Part shown: positions 24,115-34,406 of the stretch, piece by piece
Numbering within the stretch: position 1 is the stretch's first letter
How the letters are laid out: every line of letters begins with the position of its first letter
Assembly (NCBI GenBank): GCA_945876385.1
Contig: CAMCNU010000001.1
Coordinates: 186,001 to 250,000 of the forward strand
DNA length: 64,000 nt
Origin: an uncultured Veillonellaceae bacterium
GTDB taxonomy: Bacteria; Bacillota; Negativicutes; Veillonellales; Negativicoccaceae
Direction: 5' to 3'
Program-made: the position numbers and the translations under genes
The notes under the pieces: model-generated
Databases searched by the model: none
What the model saw: the letters and a program-made list of their open reading frames with translations, nothing else
What the model was told of the DNA's origin: nothing

Positions 24115-24999
24115 ATGACATTTCAAGAGATGATTTTGACGTTGCAGCAGTTTTGGTCGGATCAAGGCTGTATCATCCAGCAACCGTATGACGTGGAAAA
24201 AGGGGCAGGGACAATGAATCCGGCGACGTTTTTGCGTTCGTTGGGGCCGGAACCCTGGCATGTGGCGTATGTAGAGCCGTCTCGGCGCCCGGCAGACGGG
24301 CGGTACGGTGACAATCCGAATCGGTTGTTTCAACATCATCAATTTCAAGTGATTTGCAAGCCCTCGCCGGACAATATTCAGGAGATGTATTTGGAAAGCC
24401 TCAAGCGACTCGGTATTCAGGCAGAGCAGCACGATATTCGCTTTGTGGAAGACAATTGGGAGTCACCGACGTTAGGCGCGTGGGGGCTCGGCTGGGAAGT
24501 CTGGCTGGACGGTATGGAAATCACGCAATTTACCTATTTCCAGCAAGTCGGCAGTCTGGACATGCATCCCGTTGCAGTGGAAATCACCTACGGACTGGAA
24601 CGTTTGGCGATGTATATTCAAGAAAAAGAAAATGTATATGATTTGATTTGGTCTCAGGAGATTACTTACGGCGACATTTTCCATGAAAATGAATATGAGC
24701 AGTCGGTCTACAATTTTGAGTTGGCGGATACGGAGATGCTGTTTTCGCTTTTCTCTCAGTATGAAGCGGAAGCCGTGCGTGTAATCGGTGCGGGCGTCGT
24801 ACTGCCGGGGTATGATTATGTTCTGAAGTGCTCGCATGTGTTTAATCTTTTGGATTCGCGCGGGGCCATCAGTATCAGTGAGCGAACCGCATTTATTGCA
24901 CGGGTCAGGACCTTGGCGCGATTGTGCGCCAAGGCATTTGTCGCCAAGCGTGAAGAGTTGGGGTATCCGTTGTTGAAAGGAGCGGCACAGCATGAATAA
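24115..24999 (+). CDS. glyQ: Glycyl-tRNA synthetase alpha subunit
   Basis: A 294-residue class II synthetase subunit, the catalytic half of the bacterial alpha2beta2 enzyme. [58 protein letters not shown] and [15 protein letters not shown] are typical. The ATG at 24115 has GAGGAGGGC upstream. Controlled by the T-box leader; overlaps glyS by 8 bases. Confidence 0.98.
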   Translation: MTFQEMILTLQQFWSDQGCIIQQPYDVEKGAGTMNPATFLRSLGPEPWHVAYVEPSRRPADGRYGDNPNRLFQHHQFQVICKPSPDNIQEMYLESLKRLGIQAEQHDIRFVEDNWESPTLGAWGLGWEVWLDGMEITQFTYFQQVGSLDMHPVAVEITYGLERLAMYIQEKENVYDLIWSQEITYGDIFHENEYEQSVYNFELADTEMLFSLFSQYEAEAVRVIGAGVVLPGYDYVLKCSHVFNLLDSRGAISISERTAFIARVRTLARLCAKAFVAKREELGYPLLKGAAQHE

Positions 25000-27040
25000 G
25001 GAACTATTACTGGAAATCGGAACGGAAGAAATCCCGGCCAAATTTATGAAATCGATATTGACGCAGCTCCAAGAAGGTGCGGAGCGTCTGTTGCAGGAGG
25101 CCGATCTGGCCTTTACATCGGTGCGTGTGCAGGGAACACCGAGGCGTTTGGCATTGCAGGTCGCGGGACTTGCGCAGCGGCAGGCGGATGTTCATCTGCG
25201 GAATCGGGGACCGTCCGCGGCCATCGCGTTTGATGATAGCGGGAACCCGACTAAGGCGGCAGTGGGTTTTGCCCGTGGACAGCATGTCGACGTCAGTGAG
25301 CTGACCGTACATGACGGGTATGTATATGCCGATGTCGTACAATCCGGTAAAGAGGCGGCGGAAGTCTTGCCGGGGTTGTTCACGGCGCTACTTACCGGTT
25401 TGCAATTTCCCAAAAGCATGCGTTGGGGAGAAGAATCTTTTCGGTTCGTGCGGCCGATTCGCTGGATTGTCGCTTTGTTGGACGATACGGTGATTCCGTT
25501 TTCCATTGCCGGTGTGACAGCAGATCGGTATACACGGGGGCACCGCTTCATGGGGCATGCGCAGGTGGAGATACCGGAGGCGGCCGCGTATGAAGCAGTC
25601 ATGGCGGCAGAGCATGTGATGGTGGATCCGGAGGAACGGCGGCGCGTGATTACGGAAGGATTGGATGCGGCGGCGGCGGAAATCGACGGGAAGGTTCTGC
25701 ATGATGCCGACTTGTTGGAAGAAGTGGTGTACTTGGTTGAATACCCGACAGTATTGCGGGGGCGATTTGCGGAGCGCTTCTTACAGTTGCCGGTTGCAGC
25801 GGTGGTGACGCCGATGAAAGATCACCAACGGTATTTTCCGGTGGTCGATCAAAACGGTTCGTTGCTTCCGGTGTTTTTAACCGTTCGCAACGGCGGCAAA
25901 GAATTTTTGGATACCGTACGAATCGGAAATGAGCGTGTACTTCGTGCGCGATTGTCGGATGCGCAGTTCTTTTTTGACGAAGACCGGAAGCGTTCGTTGG
26001 CGGAACGGTATGCGGATTTGGAGTCGGTCGTGTTCCAAGAAGGATTGGGAAATTTGCAAGACAAAACGGCCCGATTGCAAGCAATTGCGGCGGGATTTGC
26101 CAACGCGTGGCAGCTGTCCGAACAAGAGACAGACATGTTACAACGTGCCGTGCATCTGTCGAAAACCGATTTGACGACAGCCATGGTCATTGAGTTTACG
26201 GAATTGCAGGGAGAAATCGGTCGGGAATACGCGCGGTTGGACGGCGAGGCGGAAGCCGTCGCAGCGGCAATCGGCGAGCAGTACTTGCCCCGCTTTGCCG
26301 GGGATATGTTACCGCGCACCACGGCAGGTACTATTATCAGTTTGGCAGACAAATTGGACAATTTGGTCGCGCTGTTCAGTCGCGGTCACATTCCCAGCGG
26401 TTCGCAGGACCCGTTTGCGTTGCGGCGGCAGGCCATCGGTATTGTTCAAATGGCGCTCCGGGAAGAGCGAGAATGGTCACTCGAACGCGCGTTGACGACG
26501 GCGGCGGAGGCGCTGGGAGCGGAAAGTACCGGTTGCATTGATGATGTGCGCAGTTATGTGATGCAACGACTTCGTCATATATTGGAAGAAAAAGGCATTC
26601 CCTATGATGTGTTGGATGCGGTATTTGACAATCCGAGCGATGTGATATTGCATAATGTTCGACGCGTTCAGGCACTGGTCGACACGGGGCTGCGTGCGGA
26701 CGAATCCTTGTTGCAGGCGCTACTTCGCGTATTGAACTTAGCACCCGGCGCAGAGGTAAAACGGCAGTGGGACGAAACGCTGGCAACAGAGCCGGCGGAG
26801 CGGGCATTGGCACATGCGGTAGAAGAAGTGCGCGGACAGGTAGAATCAGCGTACACCACGTGCCAATACGGCAAGATTTATTCGGCACTACAGCAACTTG
26901 TTGACCCGATTAACAGCTTCTTTGAACAAGTGATTGTCATGGACAAAGAAGAAGCCGTTAAGCAAAATCGTTTGGGATTACTGCGTGCCATTGCGGACTT
27001 GATTTTACCGTGGGCGGATGTCAGAAAGTTGGCACGCTGA
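24992..27040 (+). CDS. glyS: Glycyl-tRNA synthetase beta subunit
   Basis: A 682-residue beta subunit that recognises tRNA-Gly. The N-terminus [15 protein letters not shown], the middle [13 protein letters not shown], the HD-like region and [12 protein letters not shown] near residue 475 are typical, and length is normal. It overlaps glyQ by 8 bases, giving balanced expression of both subunits. Confidence 0.97.
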   Translation: MNKELLLEIGTEEIPAKFMKSILTQLQEGAERLLQEADLAFTSVRVQGTPRRLALQVAGLAQRQADVHLRNRGPSAAIAFDDSGNPTKAAVGFARGQHVDVSELTVHDGYVYADVVQSGKEAAEVLPGLFTALLTGLQFPKSMRWGEESFRFVRPIRWIVALLDDTVIPFSIAGVTADRYTRGHRFMGHAQVEIPEAAAYEAVMAAEHVMVDPEERRRVITEGLDAAAAEIDGKVLHDADLLEEVVYLVEYPTVLRGRFAERFLQLPVAAVVTPMKDHQRYFPVVDQNGSLLPVFLTVRNGGKEFLDTVRIGNERVLRARLSDAQFFFDEDRKRSLAERYADLESVVFQEGLGNLQDKTARLQAIAAGFANAWQLSEQETDMLQRAVHLSKTDLTTAMVIEFTELQGEIGREYARLDGEAEAVAAAIGEQYLPRFAGDMLPRTTAGTIISLADKLDNLVALFSRGHIPSGSQDPFALRRQAIGIVQMALREEREWSLERALTTAAEALGAESTGCIDDVRSYVMQRLRHILEEKGIPYDVLDAVFDNPSDVILHNVRRVQALVDTGLRADESLLQALLRVLNLAPGAEVKRQWDETLATEPAERALAHAVEEVRGQVESAYTTCQYGKIYSALQQLVDPINSFFEQVIVMDKEEAVKQNRLGLLRAIADLILPWADVRKLAR

Positions 27041-27041
27041 C

Positions 27042-27070
27042 TTGCGTCCGGGCAGGCGGTATGATATAAT
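27042..27070 (+). promoter_or_regulatory. Promoter for rplS
   Basis: TTGCGT at 27042-27047, 17-base spacer, consensus TATAAT at 27065-27070, directly after the glyS stop. Confidence 0.75.
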
Positions 27071-27138
27071 ACCGTTGTTATTTTGGATAGTCCTCTGCTC
27101 ACAAGGGGTGGGTATGAATGTCCGGTAGGAGGATGGAA

Positions 27139-27480
27139 ATGAATATTATTCAAGAGTTGGAACAGGAGCAGTTGCGTACGGACATTCCGGAGTTTCGTCC
27201 GGGGGACACGGTTCGTGTGCATGCGAAAATCGTGGAAGGTAACCGCGAACGTATTCAGGTGTTTGAGGGTGTTGTCTTGGCACGTAAGAACAGCGGTGTT
27301 CGCGAAACATTCACGGTACGGCGTATTTCTTACGGGGTCGGCGTAGAGCGTACTTTTATGGTACATTCGCCGCGAGTCGACAAAATCGAAGTCAAGAGTC
27401 GCGGGATTGTCCGTCGAGCAAAATTGTATTATTTGCGGAAACTTACCGGCAAAGCGGCACGCATTCGCGAACGCCGCTAA
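27139..27480 (+). CDS. rplS: Large ribosomal subunit protein bL19
   Basis: A 113-residue ribosomal protein at the 30S-50S interface. [33 protein letters not shown] and [17 protein letters not shown] are diagnostic. The ATG at 27139 follows AGGAGGATGGAA; the ATG at 27118 is rejected because it would add a non-conserved leader. A terminator-like hairpin follows immediately. Confidence 0.97.
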   Translation: MNIIQELEQEQLRTDIPEFRPGDTVRVHAKIVEGNRERIQVFEGVVLARKNSGVRETFTVRRISYGVGVERTFMVHSPRVDKIEVKSRGIVRRAKLYYLRKLTGKAARIRERR

Positions 27481-27486
27481 TCAGAA

Positions 27487-27513
27487 AAAGGGCTGTGCAT
27501 ACAGTCCTTTTTT
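27487..27513 (+). terminator. Terminator hairpin between rplS and rbgA
   Basis: AAAGGGCTGT pairs with ACAGTCCTTT around GCAT (one G-U pair), then Ts. rbgA begins 20 bases later, so this likely lowers rather than stops rbgA transcription. Confidence 0.8.
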
Positions 27514-27533
27514 GTTATTAGGAGTGAAATGAG

Positions 27534-28394
27534 ATGATTATCCAGTGGTACCCGGGACACATGGCAAAGGCCAAACGTGTCATCGGCGAGCAAATGAAAA
27601 TCATTGATGTGGTGATTGAATTGCGGGATGCGCGGATTCCGGCAGCGAGTGAGAACCCGGTATTGCGGGAGCTGATTCAACAAAAACCGCGTGTGTTGGT
27701 ACTTAATAAAAGCGATCTGGCAGATCCCTTCGTTTCCGAGGCGTGGAAACAACAGTTTGCGACGGAGGGGACAGAGTGTGTGTTACTGGACAGTAAAGCC
27801 AAGTCGTCCCGGCAGGAGCTTACTCGCCGGATTATGTCGGCCGGTCGGCCTATCTTGGAGCGGTGGGAGCGACGCGGCTTGCGTGCGCGTTCGTTGCGCA
27901 CTATTATTTTAGGCATCCCGAATGTCGGGAAGTCGACGCTGATTAATACCATGGCACGCGGGTATGTGGCGGCGATTGCCGACCGCCCCGGAAAAACGCG
28001 CGGACAGCAGTGGGTAAAAATCGGCAAGCAGTTGGAGTTGATGGATACGCCGGGGGTATTGTGGCCGAAGTTTGACGATCCGCAGGCAGCGCGTATGCTG
28101 GCGGCGACCGGCGCGATTGTCGACGAAGTGTTTGATGCGGAGGAGGTCGTTGCCGGTTTGCTAAGGCATCTCGCGGAGCACTACCCGTCCGCCTTGCGGC
28201 AGCGATACGGCGAGGAGATACCGACGGAAGAGGCGGCGGCAATGTTACTATACATTGCGCAACGGCGCGGATGTCTGCTGCCCGGCGGGACGGTTGATAA
28301 GGAAAAAGCACGTCGCATTGTGTTGCAGGATTTTCGGCAAGGTCGATTCGGCCGGGTGTCGTTGGAATCACCGGAGGGCTGGAATGAAGCATAA
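27534..28394 (+). CDS. rbgA: Ribosome biogenesis GTPase RbgA (YlqF)
   Basis: A 286-residue circularly permuted GTPase for late 50S assembly. QWYPGHMAKAKR at the N-terminus, G4 LNKSDLAD before G1 GIPNVGKSTLINTM, and G3 DTPGVLWPKF show the permuted order. The downstream overlap with rnhB is usual in Firmicutes. Confidence 0.97.
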   Translation: MIIQWYPGHMAKAKRVIGEQMKIIDVVIELRDARIPAASENPVLRELIQQKPRVLVLNKSDLADPFVSEAWKQQFATEGTECVLLDSKAKSSRQELTRRIMSAGRPILERWERRGLRARSLRTIILGIPNVGKSTLINTMARGYVAAIADRPGKTRGQQWVKIGKQLELMDTPGVLWPKFDDPQAARMLAATGAIVDEVFDAEEVVAGLLRHLAEHYPSALRQRYGEEIPTEEAAAMLLYIAQRRGCLLPGGTVDKEKARRIVLQDFRQGRFGRVSLESPEGWNEA

Positions 28395-29154
28395 TGAAAC
28401 GATTGCCGACATACGGCGCCGTTTGCGTGAAGGTGCCACGCCGGAAGAACTGATTCGTTGGAGCGGTGATGAGCGGCGCGGGGTGCGGCAGGCTTTGGCT
28501 TCGCATCAGCGGCAAACTGCGCGACGCCTTCGGGAAGAAGCGCGTTTGCAGCAGCTGTACCAATACGAGCGTCGATTGTACGCGCAGGGATACCGCTTGG
28601 TGGCAGGGACGGACGAGGCGGGACGCGGACCGGTTGCCGGGCCGGTCACGGTCGGCGCGGTGATATTGCCGGCAGAATGGCATTGTGTCGGTCTGAATGA
28701 TTCCAAACAGTTGCGCCCGGAAAAGAGAGAGGAATTGTACCATGAGATTGTGTCCCATGCGCTAGCCTATAAAGTGATTCATATCTCGGCCGCGGAAATT
28801 GATGCGGCCAATATTTATCAAGTCGTCCAGGACGGGATGAGTCGGGCCGTCGCCGCATTGCAGCCGGCGGCGCAAGCCGTGCTGAGTGATGCCATGCCGT
28901 TTGCCGCGGACATTCCTTTGCAGGCGATTGTACACGGGGATGCGCTCAGCGCATCAATCGCGGCGGCTTCGATTTTGGCGAAAGTCAGTCGGGATCGCCT
29001 GATGTGTTTATATGACGAAGAGTATCCGGGGTATCATTTTGCGGTACACAAGGGGTATTTGACGGAGCTGCATCGGCAGGCACTGGAAGATTTGGGACCT
29101 TGTCCGATTCATCGTGTCAGCTTTGAGCCGATTAAGTCTATGCTGAAAAAATAG
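28384..29154 (+). CDS. rnhB: Ribonuclease HII
   Basis: A 256-residue RNase that removes ribonucleotides from DNA. Catalytic acidic residues are in GTDEAGRGPVAGPV and in IVHGDALSASIAAASILAKV. A roughly 70-residue N-terminal helical extension precedes the core. ATG 28384 follows GGAGGGCTGGA and overlaps rbgA by 11 bases; the frame is open upstream to 28255 but that is inside rbgA. RNase HIII is also encoded (53177-54103). Confidence 0.95.
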   Translation: MKHNETIADIRRRLREGATPEELIRWSGDERRGVRQALASHQRQTARRLREEARLQQLYQYERRLYAQGYRLVAGTDEAGRGPVAGPVTVGAVILPAEWHCVGLNDSKQLRPEKREELYHEIVSHALAYKVIHISAAEIDAANIYQVVQDGMSRAVAALQPAAQAVLSDAMPFAADIPLQAIVHGDALSASIAAASILAKVSRDRLMCLYDEEYPGYHFAVHKGYLTELHRQALEDLGPCPIHRVSFEPIKSMLKK

Positions 29155-29173
29155 CACATGCCGTTGTCGTTTT

Positions 29174-29182
29174 TGTTATAAT
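29174..29182 (+). promoter_or_regulatory. Extended -10 promoter before yraN
   Basis: TGT then TATAAT at 29177-29182, with no clear -35 box. Confidence 0.5.
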
Positions 29183-29234
29183 CAAGGTGAACATTCAGGT
29201 GACAACGGAAAGTGTTGGAAACGGGTGAGACAGT

Positions 29235-29615
29235 GTGCCGGCCATGAATCCAGACAAAATGCCGCCTCATCTTGCAGTGGGGCGGCAAGGGGAAGATATT
29301 GCAGCGCAGTACATCACACAACGAGGATGGCGAGTCGTGGCACGAAATTTTCGTGCCGGGCGCGGAGAGATTGACTGCATTGCCCGGGACGGTCATGTGC
29401 TCGTGTTTGCGGAAGTCAAAACGCGACGCAATACACGTTACGGAATGCCGCGCGAGGCTGTTACCCCATATAAACAACAGATGCTGCGCCGTACCGCGCA
29501 GGCCTATCTGTTGCAGCATGATTGCACGGACGCGGTTTGCCGTTTCGATGTCATTGAAGTGATGATGGAAGCGGACGGATCTTTCCGTGTCACTTGTTGG
29601 GAAAATGCATTTTGA
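29235..29615 (+). CDS. yraN: UPF0102 (YraN) nuclease-fold protein
   Basis: A 126-residue protein of the restriction-endonuclease-like UPF0102 family. The conserved pattern GRQGEDIAAQYI, NFRAGRGEIDCIARDG and LVFAEVKTRRN (Glu, Asp, Glu-x-Lys) is intact. Function is not established; it often neighbours rnhB and comM, as here. The start is GTG 29235 (GGGTGAGAC upstream) or ATG 29244. Confidence 0.9.
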   Translation: MPAMNPDKMPPHLAVGRQGEDIAAQYITQRGWRVVARNFRAGRGEIDCIARDGHVLVFAEVKTRRNTRYGMPREAVTPYKQQMLRRTAQAYLLQHDCTDAVCRFDVIEVMMEADGSFRVTCWENAF

Positions 29616-29625
29616 GGGAGCAGAG

Positions 29626-31143
29626 ATGTTTGCGAAGCTATCAGGGGCGACGACATTCGGACTGAACGGATATGTGATTACCGTCGAGGTGGATTTAGCC
29701 AATGCATTGCCGGCGTATGATGTGGTCGGACTTCCCGCTTTGGCGGTACGTGAATCGAAAGAGCGGGTGCGTCCCGCTTTAAAAAATGCGGGGTTGGAGT
29801 TTCCGCTGCGAAAAATTACCGTGAATTTGGCACCGGCGGATTTGAAAAAAGACGGATCGGGGTTGGATTTGCCGATTGCGATCGGAATTTTGGCCGCATC
29901 CGGACAATTAGGCAAGGCGCGCCTGGAGGATATGCTGTTTATCGGCGAACTCTCATTGGACGGTCATGTTCGCGGGGTGAACGGTGTCTTATCAATGGTA
30001 TTGGCGGGGAAACAGAGCGGCAAGACAACCGTCTTTGTGGCACCGGAAAATGTCCAAGAGGCACTTCTTTGTGACGGGATTACCGTCCATGAAGCACGCT
30101 CGTTGGCAGAGGTAGCTTCCTGCTTGCGCGGGGAAAAGGTACCCGCGGCCGCCGCAAAAGAAACTGTTGTCGAAGACGGGATTGCAGCGGGCGACGATTT
30201 TGCGGAAGTGCGCGGACAAGCTGTGGCCAAACGGGCGCTTGAGATTGCCGCTGCCGGCGGGCACAATGTGTTGATGGTCGGCCCGCCCGGCGCGGGCAAG
30301 ACCATGTTGGCACGACGGATTGTCACGATTTTGCCGCCCTTGACACAGGCACAGGCGTTGGAAGTAACGAAGATTTACAGTGTAGCGGGACTGTTTGATG
30401 CTTCGCGTGCCCAAATGCTTCATCATCGTCCTTTCCGCAGTCCTCATCATACCGTATCGACTGCGGGCTTAATCGGCGGCGGCAGCATACCGCGGCCGGG
30501 CGAGGTGACACTCAGCCACGAAGGCGTACTTTTTTTGGATGAGTTCCCGGAGTTTCCCCGCACGGTTTTGGAAGTACTGCGCCAACCGCTCGAAGACCGA
30601 GTGGTTCACATTTCGCGAGTCAACGCAAGTTTTTCGTATCCCGCGGATTTTATTTTAATTGCCGCAATGAATCCGTGTCCGTGCGGTTATTTCGGTGATG
30701 ATGAACATACATGTGAATGTGCGGCAGGAGAAATCCGTCGCTACTTGCGCAAAATATCCGGGCCGTTGTTGGATCGGATTGATTTGCATGTCGGAGTGGC
30801 GCGTCCGCGGTATGCGGAGCTGGTCTCGCAGGACAAGGAAGAATCTTCTGCTCGGATTCGTGCACGCGTCACGGCGGCACGTGAACGACAGGCGGAACGA
30901 CTGGGGCAGTACGGTATTGCGACCAACTCGCAAATGGCGCATCGCCATCTGCGCTTGACGTGTTCCTTGACGCCGGCGGCCGATCGGCTGCTGGAAAGTG
31001 TCTTTTCCCGCCTTCATTTGAGTGCGCGTACGTACGACAGATTAATCAAGGTCGCGCGTACGATAGCGGATTTGGAGGGTGTGGATGTCATCGGTGAAGA
31101 ACACGTGGCGGAAGCGGTCAGTTATCGGAGCCAGGAACAATGA
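29626..31143 (+). CDS. comM: YifB/ComM family Mg-chelatase-like AAA+ ATPase
   Basis: A 505-residue protein of the ComM family, linked to branch migration of recombined DNA during natural transformation. It has an N-terminal Lon-protease-like domain (VEVDLANALPAYDVVGLP), a Mg_chelatase ATPase (MVGPPGAGKTMLARRI, LSHEGVLFLDEFPEF), a cysteine cluster NPCPCGYFGDDEHTC, and a C-terminal domain. ATG 29626 follows GAGGGAGCAG. It overlaps dprA by 4 bases, which supports a transformation role. Confidence 0.95.
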   Translation: MFAKLSGATTFGLNGYVITVEVDLANALPAYDVVGLPALAVRESKERVRPALKNAGLEFPLRKITVNLAPADLKKDGSGLDLPIAIGILAASGQLGKARLEDMLFIGELSLDGHVRGVNGVLSMVLAGKQSGKTTVFVAPENVQEALLCDGITVHEARSLAEVASCLRGEKVPAAAAKETVVEDGIAAGDDFAEVRGQAVAKRALEIAAAGGHNVLMVGPPGAGKTMLARRIVTILPPLTQAQALEVTKIYSVAGLFDASRAQMLHHRPFRSPHHTVSTAGLIGGGSIPRPGEVTLSHEGVLFLDEFPEFPRTVLEVLRQPLEDRVVHISRVNASFSYPADFILIAAMNPCPCGYFGDDEHTCECAAGEIRRYLRKISGPLLDRIDLHVGVARPRYAELVSQDKEESSARIRARVTAARERQAERLGQYGIATNSQMAHRHLRLTCSLTPAADRLLESVFSRLHLSARTYDRLIKVARTIADLEGVDVIGEEHVAEAVSYRSQEQ

Positions 31144-32225
31144 AAACGACGGAGAAGATGTATGCGGCAGCCTTGCAGCGGATTGCTTCGCTAGGTGCGG
31201 TGCGAATCAGACGGCTAACCGATTATTTCGGCAGCTTTGCGGCGGTCTGGCAGGCCGACGAGAGTGCGCTCCGGGAGAGCCGGGGCGTGGGTCCCAAACA
31301 GCTTGAACGGTTGGTGCAAGAACGCAAAGAGATCGATCCGGAAACGGAGTATCAGCGCATTGATCATTTCGGCGCAGACATTTTGACCTATCGTGACGAA
31401 TCGTATCCGCGGTTGTTGGCGGAAAGCACGCATGCGCCGGCAGTGTTGATGTACCGAGGCGTCTGGCCGAGTGAAGAACGGCGCTTGGCAATCATCGGGA
31501 CACGCAAACCGTCACCGTACGGTCAAAATGTGTGCCGACAATTTGCGCGGGAATTGGCACAAAACGGAGTGACAATTGTCAGCGGCGGGGCGCGCGGGAT
31601 TGATTCCATCAGTCATCGGGAAAGCTTGGAATACAGTGCGCCGATTTGCGTATTGGGATGCGGTCTTGACGTGACGTACCCGCCGGAAAATGCCCGATTG
31701 TTTGCGGCGATTGCCGAGCGCGGGGTGCTCGTGTCGGAATATGCGTTGGGGACTAAGCCGCTCGGACGGCAATTTCCGGCACGTAATCGGATTATCAGCG
31801 GGCTCAGTCGGGGGATATTGGTTATTGAGGCCAGTCGCAAGAGCGGAACATTGATTACGGCCGACTTTGCGTTGGAAGAAGGTCGGGACGTATTTGCCGT
31901 GCCGGGCAGTATTTTTTCCGACACCAGCGAAGGAACGCATCATCTTCTCCGGCAAGGAGCGATTTTTGCCGCTGCGCCGCAGGACGTGCTGGAGGAATAT
32001 CATTGGGGAATCCGGACAGAAAAGTCGGAATCACAGACAGAATTAAGTCCGGAAGAAGAGTTGATATATCGTTGTTGCCGGCTGGACGAAACGGTGACTG
32101 CGGATGAAATCATTGCGCAATCGACTTTGTCGCCGGCCAAGGTAAATTATGTATTATTGCAATTAGAGATAAAAGGGGTTATCAAAAATACCGGCAATCA
32201 GCGATATATGGCGATTGTCGGGTAA
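31140..32225 (+). CDS. dprA: DNA processing protein DprA
   Basis: A 361-residue protein that protects incoming single-stranded DNA and loads RecA during transformation. An N-terminal HhH/SAM-like region is followed by the Rossmann core (SGGARGIDSISHRESL, VLGCGLDVTYPPENARLF, SGTLITADFALEEGRDVFAV) and a C-terminal winged-helix domain from about residue 300. Next to comM and topA as in many Firmicutes. Confidence 0.96.
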   Translation: MKTTEKMYAAALQRIASLGAVRIRRLTDYFGSFAAVWQADESALRESRGVGPKQLERLVQERKEIDPETEYQRIDHFGADILTYRDESYPRLLAESTHAPAVLMYRGVWPSEERRLAIIGTRKPSPYGQNVCRQFARELAQNGVTIVSGGARGIDSISHRESLEYSAPICVLGCGLDVTYPPENARLFAAIAERGVLVSEYALGTKPLGRQFPARNRIISGLSRGILVIEASRKSGTLITADFALEEGRDVFAVPGSIFSDTSEGTHHLLRQGAIFAAAPQDVLEEYHWGIRTEKSESQTELSPEEELIYRCCRLDETVTADEIIAQSTLSPAKVNYVLLQLEIKGVIKNTGNQRYMAIVG

Positions 32226-32237
32226 CAGGAGGAACAC

Positions 32238-34406
32238 GTGTCGATTAAACGGACGATTTCCATCGGAGATAAAAAAAGAGGGGGAAGCAAGCGGGACGAG
32301 GCGCCGAAGTTTGTTCGTCGGCCCAACCCTAAAGGAAAGCATCTGGTTGTGGTAGAATCCCCCGCGAAAGCCAAAACGATTGAGAAAATTTTGGGCAAAG
32401 ACTATAAAGTAATGGCCAGCATGGGGCATTTGCGGGATTTGCCCCAAAATTCGTTAGGGGTCGATATTGACGACGGATTTACGCCGTACTATGTGAATGT
32501 ACCGAACCGCAAGCAGGTCATTGAGGACTTGCGGGCGGAGGCCAATCGTTCGCAAGATGTCTTGCTGGCCACTGACCCTGACCGCGAAGGGGAGGCCATT
32601 TCTTTTCATTTGGCACATTTGTTGGATGTACCGGTGGAGCAGGATGTACGGATTACGTTTCACGAAATTACCCCGCATGCGATTACGCATGCGGTGGCCA
32701 ATCCGCGTGCGGTGAATATTGCGCAAGTAAATGCGCAGCAGGCGCGTCGAGTATTGGACCGGGTCGTGGGGTATAAACTGAGTCCGCTGTTGTGGAAAAA
32801 AATATTTCGAGGTTTGAGTGCCGGGCGTGTACAGTCGGTGGCGGTTCGGCTCATTTGTGAACGTGAAGAAGAAATTAATGCGTTTGAGCCGAAAGAATAT
32901 TGGAGTATCGAGGTAGACTATGCCACGGCTGCCGGTGAAACGTTTCGTGCCAAATTACATACATATCAAGACAAGCCTGTGGAAATCGGCACTGAGGAAC
33001 ATGCCCGAAAAGCCGGAGAGGAACTACGCCACTTGTCGGCAACGGTCACACAGGTCAAGAGAAGTCAGAAACGACGTAAACCGCAAGCACCTTTTACGAC
33101 GAGCACATTACAGCAAGACAGCGTCAATCGCCTGAATTTTGCGGCACGCAAAACGATGATGATTGCGCAACAATTGTATGAAGGACTGGATATCCGCGGT
33201 GCTCATGTGGGGTTGATTACGTATATGCGTACCGACTCGACCCGCATTGCGACGGAAATGCAGGAAGAAGCGGCGAAATATATTCGGCAAAAATTCGGTG
33301 CGGAGTTTGTGCCGGAGACACCGAACCATTATGCCGGCCAAAGTCAGAGCCAGGATGCACATGAAGCGATTCGACCGACTTCGTTGCAGCATCATCCGGA
33401 TGATGTGGCGCCTTTTTTGACCAAAGATCAGCTGAAGCTGTACACACTGATTTGGAATCGTTTTCTGGCCAGCCAAATGACGCCGCAAGTATCTAAAAAC
33501 GTCACTGCCGTCATTACGGCGGGGGACTACGGATTGCGTGCGGTCGGCAGTCAAATCGTCTTTCCGGGATTCAGTATTGTGTACTTGGCAAAGGAGAAGA
33601 CGGACGAAAATATTTTGCCGGACATCAATCAGGATGATGTGTTGAAACAAAAGAAAGTGTTGACGAAGCAGCATTTTACGCAACCGCCGGCCAGATATAC
33701 GGAAGCGACATTGATTAAGTTGCTGGAAGAAAAAGGCATCGGGCGTCCGAGTACGTATGCCCCGATTTTGGATACGATTCAAAAACGCAATTATGTGCAA
33801 AAACGTGATAAGTCATTTGTGCCGACAGAGTTGGGGTTCATTGTTGTCGACTTGCTGAAAAAGTTTTTCCATAAAATTATTGATGTTCGCTTTACCTCGA
33901 AAATGGAAGAAGAGCTGGATAAAATTGCCGAAGGCGAATTAACCTATGAACAGTTGATGGAAGAGTTTTATCGTGTGTTCATTAAGGAGTTGCAGACGGC
34001 GGAAAGCCAATTGGATAAGGTAAAGATTGCGCAGGAAGAGTCGGATGTCGTTTGTGAAAAATGCGGGGCCAAAATGGTTTATAAATTGGGCAGGTACGGC
34101 AAATTTTTGGCTTGCCCGAATTTCCCGGACTGCAAAAACACCAAGGCGATTGTCGATAAAATCGGCATTTCTTGTCCGAAGTGTAAAGAGGGAGACATTG
34201 TTCGCCGCAAATCAAAACGCGGTCGGATTTTCTACGGATGCTCGCGCTATCCGGAGTGCGATTTGGCATTATGGAATGAACCGGTGGATCAGTTTTGCCC
34301 GACGTGCGGCAGTATTATGATGAAAAAGAAAAACAAGTCACGGGAAGAGGAGATTATTTGCAGCAATCGGGAGTGTCCGGGAAAGGATTCCGCGCATGAA
34401 CAATGA
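32238..34406 (+). CDS. topA: DNA topoisomerase I
   Basis: A 722-residue type IA topoisomerase that relaxes negative supercoils. The Toprim domain [15 protein letters not shown] and [13 protein letters not shown], the active-site tyrosine segment [13 protein letters not shown], and three C-terminal C4 zinc ribbons ([24 protein letters not shown]) are visible. The GTG start follows CAGGAGGAAC. A 30-residue basic N-terminal tail precedes the Toprim domain. It overlaps trmFO by 11 bases. Confidence 0.97.
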   Translation: MSIKRTISIGDKKRGGSKRDEAPKFVRRPNPKGKHLVVVESPAKAKTIEKILGKDYKVMASMGHLRDLPQNSLGVDIDDGFTPYYVNVPNRKQVIEDLRAEANRSQDVLLATDPDREGEAISFHLAHLLDVPVEQDVRITFHEITPHAITHAVANPRAVNIAQVNAQQARRVLDRVVGYKLSPLLWKKIFRGLSAGRVQSVAVRLICEREEEINAFEPKEYWSIEVDYATAAGETFRAKLHTYQDKPVEIGTEEHARKAGEELRHLSATVTQVKRSQKRRKPQAPFTTSTLQQDSVNRLNFAARKTMMIAQQLYEGLDIRGAHVGLITYMRTDSTRIATEMQEEAAKYIRQKFGAEFVPETPNHYAGQSQSQDAHEAIRPTSLQHHPDDVAPFLTKDQLKLYTLIWNRFLASQMTPQVSKNVTAVITAGDYGLRAVGSQIVFPGFSIVYLAKEKTDENILPDINQDDVLKQKKVLTKQHFTQPPARYTEATLIKLLEEKGIGRPSTYAPILDTIQKRNYVQKRDKSFVPTELGFIVVDLLKKFFHKIIDVRFTSKMEEELDKIAEGELTYEQLMEEFYRVFIKELQTAESQLDKVKIAQEESDVVCEKCGAKMVYKLGRYGKFLACPNFPDCKNTKAIVDKIGISCPKCKEGDIVRRKSKRGRIFYGCSRYPECDLALWNEPVDQFCPTCGSIMMKKKNKSREEEIICSNRECPGKDSAHEQ

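Noticed and set aside
27943-28758. 271-codon reverse frame opposite rbgA and rnhB
   Set aside because: Shadow frame across two conserved forward genes, proline- and arginine-rich with no motif.
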